DNA of 12,667 bases from the NCBI GenBank assembly GCA_030607235.1, contig JAUWEX010000008.1, positions 1 through 12,667 of the forward strand, written 5' to 3'. The stretch is from Planctomycetota bacterium. GTDB taxonomy: Bacteria > Planctomycetota > B129-G9. Positions 5,858 through 12,667 of the stretch are shown here, piece after piece. The notes beneath the pieces were generated by a model. That model searched no databases and had not been told where the DNA came from. It saw only the letters and a program-made list of their open reading frames with translations. Numbering within the stretch: the first letter of the stretch is position 1; each line of letters starts with the position of its first letter. The position numbers were made by a program, and so were the translations under genes.

Positions 5858-8065
5858 ATGCTTATCGCCTCGAACAGGTTGTCCACTTTTTTTCGCTCCA
5901 TCATCGTTGCGTTGACTATTGCGGTTGTTGCCGCGTGGCTTGGCGGTTGCCGCGTCTGCGCCGAAAACGAGGCCTCGCTGAAAATCGCCGTTTCCGCCGA
6001 TCGTCTTTTCGCCGAAGGCGCGAAGGACCGTGCCGAGGCTGAGTGTCGTCGCGCGCTGGAGGCCTGCCCGGGCAGCCGCACCGCGAATCACCTCATGGGC
6101 CGGATTCTCGTCGAAAAAGGCCGCACCGAAGACGCGCTTGCGTGTTTCAAAAAGGCCGGGCGGGTTCCGTCCGACACATGGCATCTTACCGAACCTGAAA
6201 TCATCGCGATAGCGGAGTCGTTGCTTGTGCTGGGGCGCGCGGACATGGCGATAAAATTTCTCGAAGACGCCGACACCGCGCTCGCTTCCCGTTCCCGCGC
6301 GGCTTTGCTTTACGCCGTTGCGTTTTTCAAGAACAAGGACTTTTCCTCCGCAGTCGCCGCGTTCGAGCGATACCGTGGCGAGGGCGAAATCGCCGCGGAG
6401 GATAGCAATGTCGCGTGGGAGATATACTCGCGTTATCTTGCGTCCATCGCGAAGGAAGGCAAAAGCGAGGCGATACTCAAACGCGCGGCTTTCGCGGTGG
6501 GGCGGTTCCCCGACTCCGCTCTGATACACGCGCACTACGGGCGGATTTTGTACAACGCGGGCCGGATCGAGCAGGCCCTCGCCGAGGCGCAAAAGGCGCT
6601 CGACATCGAGCCTTATTACGCCGAGGTCGTCGCCACCGCGAGATATGTTTTCGTCTGCGCGGGACGTTATGAAGATGCCCTCGCAATCTGGCGGCGCTCC
6701 ATTCCGCGTGCCGTAGTCTACTCGCCGAACAACACGCTTGCCGATCGCGTCAATTCGCTCGAGTCGCTCTCGACGCAGGCCGGGCTGCCCGACGCCGATT
6801 CCTCCGCGCTGCTTTCGCTGGCGCGCGCCTACCGGCTGATGGGCTGGGTTGGCGAGGCCGAGACAGTCTGCGAAAAAGCGCTTCGTCTCGATCCCGCCTC
6901 GTCCCGAATCGCCGCGGAGGCCGCTGAACTTCGCAAACACCGTGATTTCGTCGCGCGGTTATGCGCCTATTTCGACGAACAGTACCGGTTGCAGTTGCGG
7001 GACGGCGATTACGACGACATCGACGAAATCGTCGTCGAGATGCGCCGACTCGCGGGCGAGGCGGGGATCGCGCTGCCCGACGGCGGCGACGAGGTTTATC
7101 ACATCGTGTTTTACGGCCGCGAAATCCACGCTGCCGATTCCGCGCGCTCCGCGCTGGCGCGCTATTTTCTCGAATTCGGCCGGTATTTGCACATTTCCCA
7201 GATTCACGGCGCGCCGTTATGTAAAATCATGAACGTCGTCGCTTGGTTCGAAATGAAGCGTGACGACGTTTCGCCGCTGCTGCCCGCCGGGACGTGCGCG
7301 CTGACGCGGACCGTGCGGATCGACCACGATCTGGTGATCTGCGACGAGGACAGCCTAGTGTCGTTCGGCGGATTTATATCCAATCGCCCGCGAATCGCCG
7401 GTCACGCTTCGCTGACGCGTGGCGCGTGTTACGTCGACCTCGACGCCCTGCGTCCGACTAATCGCCGCGTGCGCAAAATCGTCGAGACCCTTCGCGCCGG
7501 GGAAAAGACCGACGACGGCCGGGCGGCGCTTTATCGGCGCGCCCTACTGATAGAGGGCCTGCCGGACGCCGACTCCGCGGCCTGCGACGAGGTATTTCAG
7601 CGCCTCGTTTCCGCCGAGACCGACGCCATCGCCGCGCACGAGGAGGGGCATCTGGTGGATATGGATCGCCACCTGCCTCTTGTCGCGCACCTGCCCGCGC
7701 ATCTGCTCGACGGCCTGCGCGCGGGGTTTTCGCCGACGAAGATTCTGTACCGCATCGAATTTTACGCCGAGGCATTTTCGTCCGCGAACGCCGCCAATCC
7801 GCACATGGTTGCGCTACGCAATCTGCAATTGCTCGAAAATTTCCGCAGCAAGCCCGCATACGAAATCTACCTTATTTATTACCTTTCTCTTGAACGCGAC
7901 AAAATATCGCCGTATACTAATGCGGCGGAGGGGATACTGGCGTTTTTGGAGAAAAAACTCGAAAATGATATCGGTCGGGCGGACGTTGCGCTGGCCGGGG
8001 TTGAGCCGCGCCGGCTGCGGGAGATGTGCGCCGAACTCTGCGCGCGTCGCCACGTGGGCTGGTAG
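5858..8065 (+). CDS. TPR lipoprotein with C-terminal HEEGH zinc-metallopeptidase-like domain
   Basis: The 735-residue protein starts at ATG 5858 (AGAGG 8 nt upstream). A lipoprotein signal follows: basic residues at 7 and 13, a hydrophobic stretch ~15-28, and lipobox LGGC with C31, so it is predicted to be membrane-tethered outside the cytoplasm. Residues ~35-370 are TPR-like helix pairs. Residues ~390-735 are a different, mixed domain containing HEEGH at 594-598 (HExxH zincin motif: H594, E595, H598). Acidic residues E634 and E638, in IEFYAEAF, are candidate third zinc ligands, which would make it a gluzincin. The TPR-then-zincin order resembles Peptidase-MA-like proteins, but I cannot place it in a named family. 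It probably shares a transcript with the glycosyltransferase (11-bp gap) and the next lipoprotein (27-bp gap). The lipoprotein call is firm; peptidase activity is inference. Confidence 0.75.
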   Translation: MLIASNRLSTFFRSIIVALTIAVVAAWLGGCRVCAENEASLKIAVSADRLFAEGAKDRAEAECRRALEACPGSRTANHLMGRILVEKGRTEDALACFKKAGRVPSDTWHLTEPEIIAIAESLLVLGRADMAIKFLEDADTALASRSRAALLYAVAFFKNKDFSSAVAAFERYRGEGEIAAEDSNVAWEIYSRYLASIAKEGKSEAILKRAAFAVGRFPDSALIHAHYGRILYNAGRIEQALAEAQKALDIEPYYAEVVATARYVFVCAGRYEDALAIWRRSIPRAVVYSPNNTLADRVNSLESLSTQAGLPDADSSALLSLARAYRLMGWVGEAETVCEKALRLDPASSRIAAEAAELRKHRDFVARLCAYFDEQYRLQLRDGDYDDIDEIVVEMRRLAGEAGIALPDGGDEVYHIVFYGREIHAADSARSALARYFLEFGRYLHISQIHGAPLCKIMNVVAWFEMKRDDVSPLLPAGTCALTRTVRIDHDLVICDEDSLVSFGGFISNRPRIAGHASLTRGACYVDLDALRPTNRRVRKIVETLRAGEKTDDGRAALYRRALLIEGLPDADSAACDEVFQRLVSAETDAIAAHEEGHLVDMDRHLPLVAHLPAHLLDGLRAGFSPTKILYRIEFYAEAFSSANAANPHMVALRNLQLLENFRSKPAYEIYLIYYLSLERDKISPYTNAAEGILAFLEKKLENDIGRADVALAGVEPRRLREMCAELCARRHVGW

Positions 8066-8092
8066 GCGCTGGAAATTATTACGGAGGGGCGG

Positions 8093-8644
8093 ATGCGTTC
8101 TACAATAATTTCAATGCTGCTTGCGGCGGGCGTTTGTCTTTTCGCCGGTTGCATAACGTGGCAGGACGAGGAAACCGGCATCAGCCGTAAACTGGTTATT
8201 CCCACGCTGTCGATAATTTCGGAAGGCGGCGAGGGGCTTGATTACGAGCGTAGCGTCGTGTTTCTGCCGCTGGGGATTTCCTGGAAGACCTCCTTCGACC
8301 TCGATGGCGTGGAAAGCGATCGCTTCATGATCGCGCCGCTGGGGACGACCTCGGAGAGGATGCTCGCGCCCGACGGCCGCAGCGAATACGTCTTCTCGTC
8401 TATTCCGCTGCTGTATGTTTCGAAGGGGTGGGAGTCCGCCGACGGCTCTTCGTATTTCCACAAGCGTCAGTGCGGCGTGATTCTCTACGGTTCGGAATCA
8501 TCCAATATCGACGGCATTTCATCGCGCTCGTGGTACCTGACGCCGCTGTTTTTGTATCGCCGCGTCGGAGGCCACAAGGAGTTGCGCCTGTTTTTTATAC
8601 CGATTCCGCTTGCGCGGGGCGAGAGCCTTCCCGCGTCGGATTGA
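8093..8644 (+). CDS. Small beta-rich lipoprotein of unknown function
   Basis: The 183-residue protein has a lipoprotein signal peptide: R2, a hydrophobic stretch ~5-18, and lipobox FAGC with C20. Translation from ATG 8093 is backed by GGAGG at 8083-8087. The mature part reads as successive short hydrophobic strands, often with a Pro: VIPTLSI, VVFLPLGI, FMIAPLGT, SIPLLYV, YLTPLFLY, LFFIPIPL. They are separated by polar, charged loops, which suggests a beta-sheet or barrel-like fold. I recognise no family. It follows the TPR-zincin lipoprotein by 27 bp and is probably the last gene of that transcript, since a weak hairpin and a 144-bp gap follow. A role with the neighbouring lipoprotein at the envelope is likely by context but not shown. 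Confidence 0.78.
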   Translation: MRSTIISMLLAAGVCLFAGCITWQDEETGISRKLVIPTLSIISEGGEGLDYERSVVFLPLGISWKTSFDLDGVESDRFMIAPLGTTSERMLAPDGRSEYVFSSIPLLYVSKGWESADGSSYFHKRQCGVILYGSESSNIDGISSRSWYLTPLFLYRRVGGHKELRLFFIPIPLARGESLPASD

Positions 8645-8655
8645 ATCCGTAAACA

Positions 8656-8692
8656 CCCGAAGCCTTTCGGGCGAGTCTTGCGTTTATATTTT
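8656..8692 (+). terminator. Possible weak terminator after the lipoprotein gene
   Basis: A 6-bp stem, CCCGAA (8656-8661) with TTCGGG (8666-8671), encloses the loop GCCT 11 bp after the stop codon. The T-rich run, TTTATATTTTT, begins only 11 nt later at 8683, so this is not canonical. It could be an inefficient terminator that allows read-through into the membrane protein gene. Confidence 0.35.
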
Positions 8693-8737
8693 TAAGCGAC
8701 GGCCAAAGTCCGCGGTCTATTATCCCGAAAATATAAA
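8683..8737. repeat. AT-rich 10-bp inverted repeat in the 8645-8788 gap
   Basis: TTTATATTTT (8683-8692) is matched by its exact reverse complement AAAATATAAA (8728-8737), separated by 35 bp that include the palindrome CCGCGG (8710-8715) and a TATTAT (8718-8723). It could be a cruciform-prone spacer, a regulator site, or part of a bidirectional terminator. I see no convincing -35/-10 pair for the next gene in this gap. Confidence 0.4.
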
Positions 8738-8788
8738 GGGCGGAATTTTACGGGACACTCTGCGAAGGGAATTTTTGTAAGAATCAAA

Positions 8789-9115
8789 ATGAATACGGAA
8801 AAAGACCCGGAACGCAATGAAAACGAACAGGTTGCTGAGTCAACGGAGGAACGACCCGGCGATAGTTCTCATGGATCCAAAGACATGTACGAGACGGAGC
8901 GCAAAAACGCAGGCAAACTGATCGGAATCGAGCGAGGGCAATACGCCTTTATTTTCATGATGCTTCTTGTCGGAGTGATGGCGGGGATGTTTCTGTTCGG
9001 AGTCTCCTATCAGGTTGCCGCGGTAATCGGCGGGATCGGCGCGCTGGCGCTGATATTCGGGGTGTTCTTCGTTTCGCGCGACAGGAAATCCGGCTTTGAC
9101 GGCAAGCACGAATAA
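8789..9115 (+). CDS. Small two-helix membrane protein, unknown function
   Basis: The 108-residue protein has a hydrophilic, strongly acidic N-terminal ~45 residues, then two adjacent membrane helices (~52-70 and ~75-93, around AFIFMMLLVGVMAGMF and AAVIGGIGALALIFGVFF), and a short basic tail (RDRKSG). The tail favours a cytosolic C-terminus by the positive-inside rule, which puts both ends inside. The ribosome binding site before ATG 8789 is poor: AAGGGA at 8765-8770 is too far and only TAAGAA is near. The start is therefore uncertain, and ATG at codon 33 is an alternative. It precedes the PilZ gene by 20 bp, so the two are probably co-transcribed and might work together at the membrane. No family recognised. 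Confidence 0.68.
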   Translation: MNTEKDPERNENEQVAESTEERPGDSSHGSKDMYETERKNAGKLIGIERGQYAFIFMMLLVGVMAGMFLFGVSYQVAAVIGGIGALALIFGVFFVSRDRKSGFDGKHE

Positions 9116-9135
9116 CCACTACCCCAAAGGCGCGC

Positions 9136-9558
9136 ATGGCGGATAGACCCAGAGCAGACAGACGAAAATGGCCCCGTTTCCCGGTTCCCGGCGCAGAGGT
9201 CTACACGGCCAGACCGCTCATTTCGCGATACATCCGCAAGCCCCACGGCAAGCCTAAAATGCTCGTCAACATCAGCGGGGGCGGACTCCAGTACATCGCC
9301 GAAAAGCCTGTTCATCCGGGCGCGAAGATCTCGCTGTTGGTCAAAGTTCCCGCCTTTCTGGCGTTTCTTATGTTTCGCGGCAGGGTTGTCTGGACCCAAA
9401 AGGTCGACGGTAAGAACGTTTACCGGGTGGGGGTGGAGTTTACCTTAATCGAAAAAGTAACCCGCACGAAACTGGAATCGCTGCGGAAGGATTTTTTCTT
9501 CCGCAAAAAAAGACCTGACGACGAAAAAATTCGCCTCGCCACTCTGACGCCGGAATGA
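9136..9558 (+). CDS. PilZ domain protein, probable c-di-GMP receptor
   Basis: The 140-residue protein carries both halves of the PilZ c-di-GMP binding signature: RxxxR at R10-R14 (RKWPR) and NxSxxG at N45-G50 (NISGGG). The strands GRVVWTQ and YRVGVEF follow, as in typical PilZ barrels. It has no other domain apart from a basic C-terminal helix (~110-130, ending FFFRKKRP), so it is a stand-alone effector whose output must come from binding a partner. The ATG at 9136 has AAAGG at 9126-9130, spacing 5. It is cytosolic. With two HD-GYP phosphodiesterases in the same window, c-di-GMP signalling is a credible local theme, but no diguanylate cyclase (GGDEF) is present. Basic residues may contact RNA, membrane or a partner; that is speculation. 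Confidence 0.9.
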   Translation: MADRPRADRRKWPRFPVPGAEVYTARPLISRYIRKPHGKPKMLVNISGGGLQYIAEKPVHPGAKISLLVKVPAFLAFLMFRGRVVWTQKVDGKNVYRVGVEFTLIEKVTRTKLESLRKDFFFRKKRPDDEKIRLATLTPE

Positions 9559-9570
9559 CGGAGATATAAT
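9544..9570 (+). promoter_or_regulatory. Possible promoter for the M48-TPR gene
   Basis: A perfect TATAAT lies at 9565-9570 in the short gap after the PilZ stop codon. The best -35-like element is CTGACG at 9544-9549 (4 of 6), with a short 15-bp spacer inside the end of the PilZ gene. It could give the M48 gene its own start near 9577 in addition to read-through. Confidence 0.3.
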
Positions 9571-9591
9571 CGATCGTGAAAATCAAGACGC

Positions 9592-12150
9592 ATGCTTAAC
9601 GTATTTCTCATACTGTTCGCCTTCGTAATCCAGAAGACCGCGGCTCTGCTCGGCGATTTGACGCTGCTCCGGGCGGACTCGCGCGGTTTCGCCTGGCTCG
9701 CGCCGGCGCTTTCGCTGGCCGTGATGATAGTCTTCGGCCTGTACGGGAGATTTTTCTGCGCAATCCTTCGCAGGAAATTCGAGCGCTGGCCCTATCGCCG
9801 CGACAAGTACTACTTCCTCTCGCGCAGGTTCGGTTTTACCTACAAGGTAGGGCTGCTGGCCGCGTATCTCGCGATTTTGGTTGTGTTCAACTGGCGCGGA
9901 TTCGCGTTGAAATACGCCAATGTGTTTTTCGTCGAGATTCTGGTCGAACTCGCGCCGTTTTTCGCGATGCTGGTGATTTCGTGGATCAATTATCACGCGC
10001 TCGACGGGATTTTCAGCGCGCGAAAATGGACCCGCCGCCAGTACGTGGATTTCCAGTTTCGGCAAATCTCGATCGTCATCGTCGCGATGCTGGGTTTCAG
10101 CCTCGTATACGAAATTGTAGCGTGGATGCCGAGCGTCAACGTATTCCTGACGCTGTACCCCGAGGTGATGATGCTGGCGTTTATTCCGCTGATGCTGATC
10201 GTCTATTCGCTGATCCCGGTAATGGCGAGATTCATGTGGAAGGTCGAATCTTTGCCGAAAGGCCCGCTGCGGGATCGTCTCGAAGCCGTCGGCCGGCGCA
10301 ACGGCGTGAAGGTGCGCGATATTTTGCTGTGGCACACCGGCGGCGGCTGGATAGTTAACGCCGCCGCGATCGGGATTTTCCCGCGCCTGCGCTACATCGT
10401 GCTGACCGACGGACTGGTTCGCAGCCTTACGACCGAAGAGGTCGAGGCGGTCTACGGCCACGAACTGGGCCACGCGCACTACGCCCACATCGCCTACTAC
10501 GCGGCGTTCCTGGTAACCATGTCCTTCCTGACGATGTATATCATGGGCATGGAATTCCTGCAGGTGAAGAGCGAGATCGTGCAGGTGATTTTGCAGTTCC
10601 TGATCTCGTTCGGCCTCTTTATCGGAATCGTCTTCGGCTTCGTTTCGCGCCGCTTCGAGCGGGAGGCCGATCTTTTCGGATCGAGGGTTGTGGGCAATCC
10701 GCAGATATTCGTTGAGGCGCTCGAAAAGGTTTCGACCCACGGCGGCAACCTGCGCAAGATGCCTTCGTGGTCGCACTCCAGCATTGAGCGCCGTGTGAAC
10801 TTCCTCAACGAAGCGATGGCAAATCCCGAAAAGGCGCGGCAGTTCGAAAAGCACACACGGGCTATTCGTATGATTATCCTCGCCGTCGGGATCGTTTGCA
10901 TTCTGTATTCGGCGAGCCGCTTCGTTACGATTCCGCGTAGCGAGCGCGTCATGGCGCATATTAACGTGTACAGGACGATGATCCGCGATACACAGGACCC
11001 CAAGAAGCGGATGGAGTTGTACGCCTATATCGGCGATATGGCGCTACGGGAGGGCCGCGACCGCGAGGCCGAGATGTATCTGAACGCTTTTTATTCGCAA
11101 ACGGACGCTGCGGTCGAGATTTTGCGCGAGGCCAATCCCGGCGAGGCGGACGCCGATCTTGCGGCGGAGATAAAGAGCGAGGCAATGGAATACGTTGCGC
11201 GCGGCTGGATTGCGTTGGGGATAAACGCGCTGAGGTGCGCGCGCGAGTTCGACCCCGGCGAGGCGTCCGTGGCGGGTATCGTCGCGGACCTTTGCGCCGC
11301 CGCCGAGGACAGGCGCGAAGCGGGCGAATACACCAAAGCCATGAACATCCTTAAGGGCGCCGCGAAGTTCGCGCCGCAGTCGCCCGAAATCCTGTTTGAC
11401 GTCGGCATGTTGCATTACGTGGTCGCGACGAATTTGATGAAATCCGACGCCGAATCGCCGACCGAGTCCAAGCGGGCTGTCGCTCGAAGGAATGCGATGG
11501 TCAGGACCGAACTGGCACAGGCCGTTTACGCCTTTGCGGAGTCGCTGGCCAGAGGCGGAGATAAGCGTGCCGCCTTGTTTATAAGCCGTTGCCACTATCT
11601 GGTCGGCGATTGGCTGCGTTGCGTCAACGGGTATCGTATGTATTCCGGCGAGTTGGACGAAAGCGACAGGTCGTTTTTGACGCAAGCCAAGCACAATCTC
11701 GCCGCCGTTTTGCTGAACAATTCGTTTTACGTCGCGGTGGTGAATTACGCGCAAATCGGGCGGGGCGAGAAGTTCGAGCCTTTCGTTTTCAAGCACTTTG
11801 CCGACGCCGAGGAACTTCTCGCCGCGGAGAAATGGGCGGAGGCGATATACGAATACGAGATAGCGCTCTGGGGTTTCGCCGACGACAATCCGGTCGTTTT
11901 GCTGCGGCTGGCGATCGCTCTCTACGACCACGGCGGGGCGGGCGGAAAAGAGCGCGCGGAGGCGCTGGTGGATCGCGCGGTGAGTTCGCCGATGGCGAAG
12001 GGCCGCTATTTCGCGGTTGGAGCGTGGGCGATGGGACGCATCGGCTGTATAGAGGGCGCCGAAAAATATGCTCGGATGGCCCGCCAATTCAAAAATCAGA
12101 TACCGGTTTCCTTCCAGCGGTCCGCTACTCTTCCTCGTCGCCGACCCTAA
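9592..12150 (+). CDS. M48-family membrane metallopeptidase (Ste24/HtpX-like) with TPR-like C-terminal half
   Basis: This 852-residue protein is far longer than HtpX (~290) or Ste24-type enzymes (~400-450). About six hydrophobic segments fill residues 1-215. The peptidase follows, with HELGH at 290-294 (H290, E291, H294) and third-ligand motif ERE-AD at 356-360 (E356 as likely zinc ligand). Two helices between these motifs (~300-350) match M48 topology. One more membrane helix lies at ~424-443. Residues ~455-840 are alpha-helical repeats of TPR type, for example near AYIGDMALREGRDREAEMYL and AEKWAEAIYEYEIAL. The family cleaves membrane proteins or processes envelope proteins such as outer-membrane assembly factors. 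ATG 9592 is the first start after an in-frame TGA at 9577-9579, but its ribosome binding site is poor. The 3' end overlaps the convergent AsmA-like gene by 26 bp. Confidence 0.88.
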   Translation: MLNVFLILFAFVIQKTAALLGDLTLLRADSRGFAWLAPALSLAVMIVFGLYGRFFCAILRRKFERWPYRRDKYYFLSRRFGFTYKVGLLAAYLAILVVFNWRGFALKYANVFFVEILVELAPFFAMLVISWINYHALDGIFSARKWTRRQYVDFQFRQISIVIVAMLGFSLVYEIVAWMPSVNVFLTLYPEVMMLAFIPLMLIVYSLIPVMARFMWKVESLPKGPLRDRLEAVGRRNGVKVRDILLWHTGGGWIVNAAAIGIFPRLRYIVLTDGLVRSLTTEEVEAVYGHELGHAHYAHIAYYAAFLVTMSFLTMYIMGMEFLQVKSEIVQVILQFLISFGLFIGIVFGFVSRRFEREADLFGSRVVGNPQIFVEALEKVSTHGGNLRKMPSWSHSSIERRVNFLNEAMANPEKARQFEKHTRAIRMIILAVGIVCILYSASRFVTIPRSERVMAHINVYRTMIRDTQDPKKRMELYAYIGDMALREGRDREAEMYLNAFYSQTDAAVEILREANPGEADADLAAEIKSEAMEYVARGWIALGINALRCAREFDPGEASVAGIVADLCAAAEDRREAGEYTKAMNILKGAAKFAPQSPEILFDVGMLHYVVATNLMKSDAESPTESKRAVARRNAMVRTELAQAVYAFAESLARGGDKRAALFISRCHYLVGDWLRCVNGYRMYSGELDESDRSFLTQAKHNLAAVLLNNSFYVAVVNYAQIGRGEKFEPFVFKHFADAEELLAAEKWAEAIYEYEIALWGFADDNPVVLLRLAIALYDHGGAGGKERAEALVDRAVSSPMAKGRYFAVGAWAMGRIGCIEGAEKYARMARQFKNQIPVSFQRSATLPRRRP

Positions 12151-12667
12151 GGTTGGGCATATCTTTTATCATATCGAGCATGTTCTTTGGAATGTCGGAG
12201 ATCCTGTCGATGAACGAGGATGCGCCTATTACGGGTTTCTCGAGTGTGCCGGTTATTCGCGCGGCGTAGATGCTCTTGCCTAACAAATTGAGAATCGGTC
12301 GCACGACCGGCAGCTGGATTATCGTCTCGCTGAATATGTCGATGTCCACATTGCCGCTGAAGTCCGCTTTGCCGTTGCCGACGATGGTGAGCGAGTCGCT
12401 CTTGAGCAGTATCTTGTCGAATGTGATGTGGGGATTGTTGATGTGGAAATCGATCCTGCCGCGATTGATGATTCCGTTTTCGGACAGCGCTCCCTTTATG
12501 TACGCTCTCAATTTGACCAGCAACGGCAGGGTGCCCAGGTTGGCCTTGGTGAAGCGCAGCCAGCCCTCGCCTATGAGCGTCGAGATGTCGCCGTTCTGGT
12601 AGTTGAACGATACGTTGAGGCTTACCAGGCCGGTCGGCAGGTCCTTTGCCGGCGTCGGTTTGGCATC
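12125..12667 (-). CDS. AsmA-like protein, C-terminal part (5'-partial)
   Basis: The minus-strand frame is open from the window edge to the TAG at 12125-12127, giving 180 residues with no credible start. The TTG at 12521-12523 is internal, as conserved-looking sequence continues upstream. The visible part looks like the C-terminal region of AsmA/YhdP-type proteins: LIGEGWLRFTKANLGTLPLL, then alternating beta strands (IDFHINNPHITFDKILL, DSLTIVGNGKADFSG), then the LPVVRPILNLLGKSIYAARITGTLEKP segment and a short helical acidic tail. Such proteins are long inner-membrane-anchored bridges that move phospholipids or affect outer-membrane assembly. This supports a diderm host. The membrane anchor and full length are outside the window. 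Family assignment rests on pattern resemblance only. Confidence 0.65.
   Translation of the reverse strand, partial: DAKPTPAKDLPTGLVSLNVSFNYQNGDISTLIGEGWLRFTKANLGTLPLLVKLRAYIKGALSENGIINRGRIDFHINNPHITFDKILLKSDSLTIVGNGKADFSGNVDIDIFSETIIQLPVVRPILNLLGKSIYAARITGTLEKPVIGASSFIDRISDIPKNMLDMIKDMPNLRVGDEEE

Noticed and set aside
5837..6940. 367-codon minus-strand open frame opposite the TPR-zincin gene
   Set aside because: The plus strand has a lipoprotein signal, TPRs and good operon spacing; the antisense product is low-complexity, rich in Arg and Gly, with no recognisable domain.
9583..10959. 458-codon minus-strand open frame opposite the M48 gene
   Set aside because: The plus strand carries HELGH and ERE-AD motifs and membrane helices; the antisense product is rich in His, Arg and Gln with no domain pattern.
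11044..12087. 347-codon minus-strand open frame opposite the TPR-like half of the M48 gene
   Set aside because: It lies within the continuous plus-strand coding region and shows only the composition expected of an antisense shadow.
12270..12602. 110-codon plus-strand open frame at the right edge
   Set aside because: It is antisense to the AsmA-like gene, whose beta-strand pattern is coherent across the whole stretch.
1..12667. Search for CRISPR arrays, tRNA or rRNA genes, transposases, phage or toxin-antitoxin genes
   Set aside because: Reading through the window showed no regularly spaced repeats, no tRNA-like cloverleaf, no rRNA-like sequence and no mobile-element or defence proteins.

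Overview
The window looks like the chromosome of a GC-rich, diderm (Gram-negative-type) bacterium. The evidence is two predicted lipoproteins, an AsmA-like envelope protein, a PMT-type membrane glycosyltransferase, PilZ and HD-GYP proteins, and sigma70-like promoters. The abundance of TPR proteins and protease::TPR fusions would fit a planctomycete-like, deltaproteobacterial or candidate-phylum lineage. No rRNA, tRNA or other taxonomic marker is present, so the phylum stays open. I see no phage, plasmid, insertion-sequence or CRISPR genes. Ten or eleven ordinary genes fill almost all of the DNA.

Layout, left to right. (1) 2-1240 (+): the 3' part of a trypsin-like (S1C/DegP-type) serine protease fused to a long TPR array; its 5' end is outside the window. 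(2) 1241-1713: a 473-bp gap with an intrinsic terminator, a 58-nt structured inverted repeat with a GNRA-type loop, and an extended -10 promoter. (3) A c-di-GMP block: a receiver-only response regulator (1714-2091, +) facing two tandem paralogous HD-GYP phosphodiesterases (2113-3117 and 3190-4191, both -). (4) A divergent promoter region (4192-4316) with a consensus-like promoter and a widely spaced 9-bp inverted repeat. (5) A plus-strand run: PMT-like glycosyltransferase (4317-5846, TTG start), TPR lipoprotein with a C-terminal HEEGH zincin motif (5858-8065), small beta-rich lipoprotein (8093-8644), then after a 144-bp gap a small two-helix membrane protein (8789-9115), a PilZ protein (9136-9558), and a large M48 membrane metallopeptidase fused to a TPR-like region (9592-12150). 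(6) The convergent 3' end of an AsmA-like gene (12125-12667, -), which runs out of the window.

Two themes recur. One is cyclic-di-GMP signalling: two apparently intact HD-GYP phosphodiesterases, a receiver that may pair with them functionally, and a PilZ effector further along. The other is envelope proteolysis: three proteins join a protease (serine, zincin-like, M48) to TPR or TPR-like helical repeats. Together with a glycosyltransferase, lipoproteins and an AsmA-like protein, this suggests envelope biogenesis or quality control. That they form one system is inference from proximity only. The least familiar gene is the TPR-zincin lipoprotein at 5858-8065.
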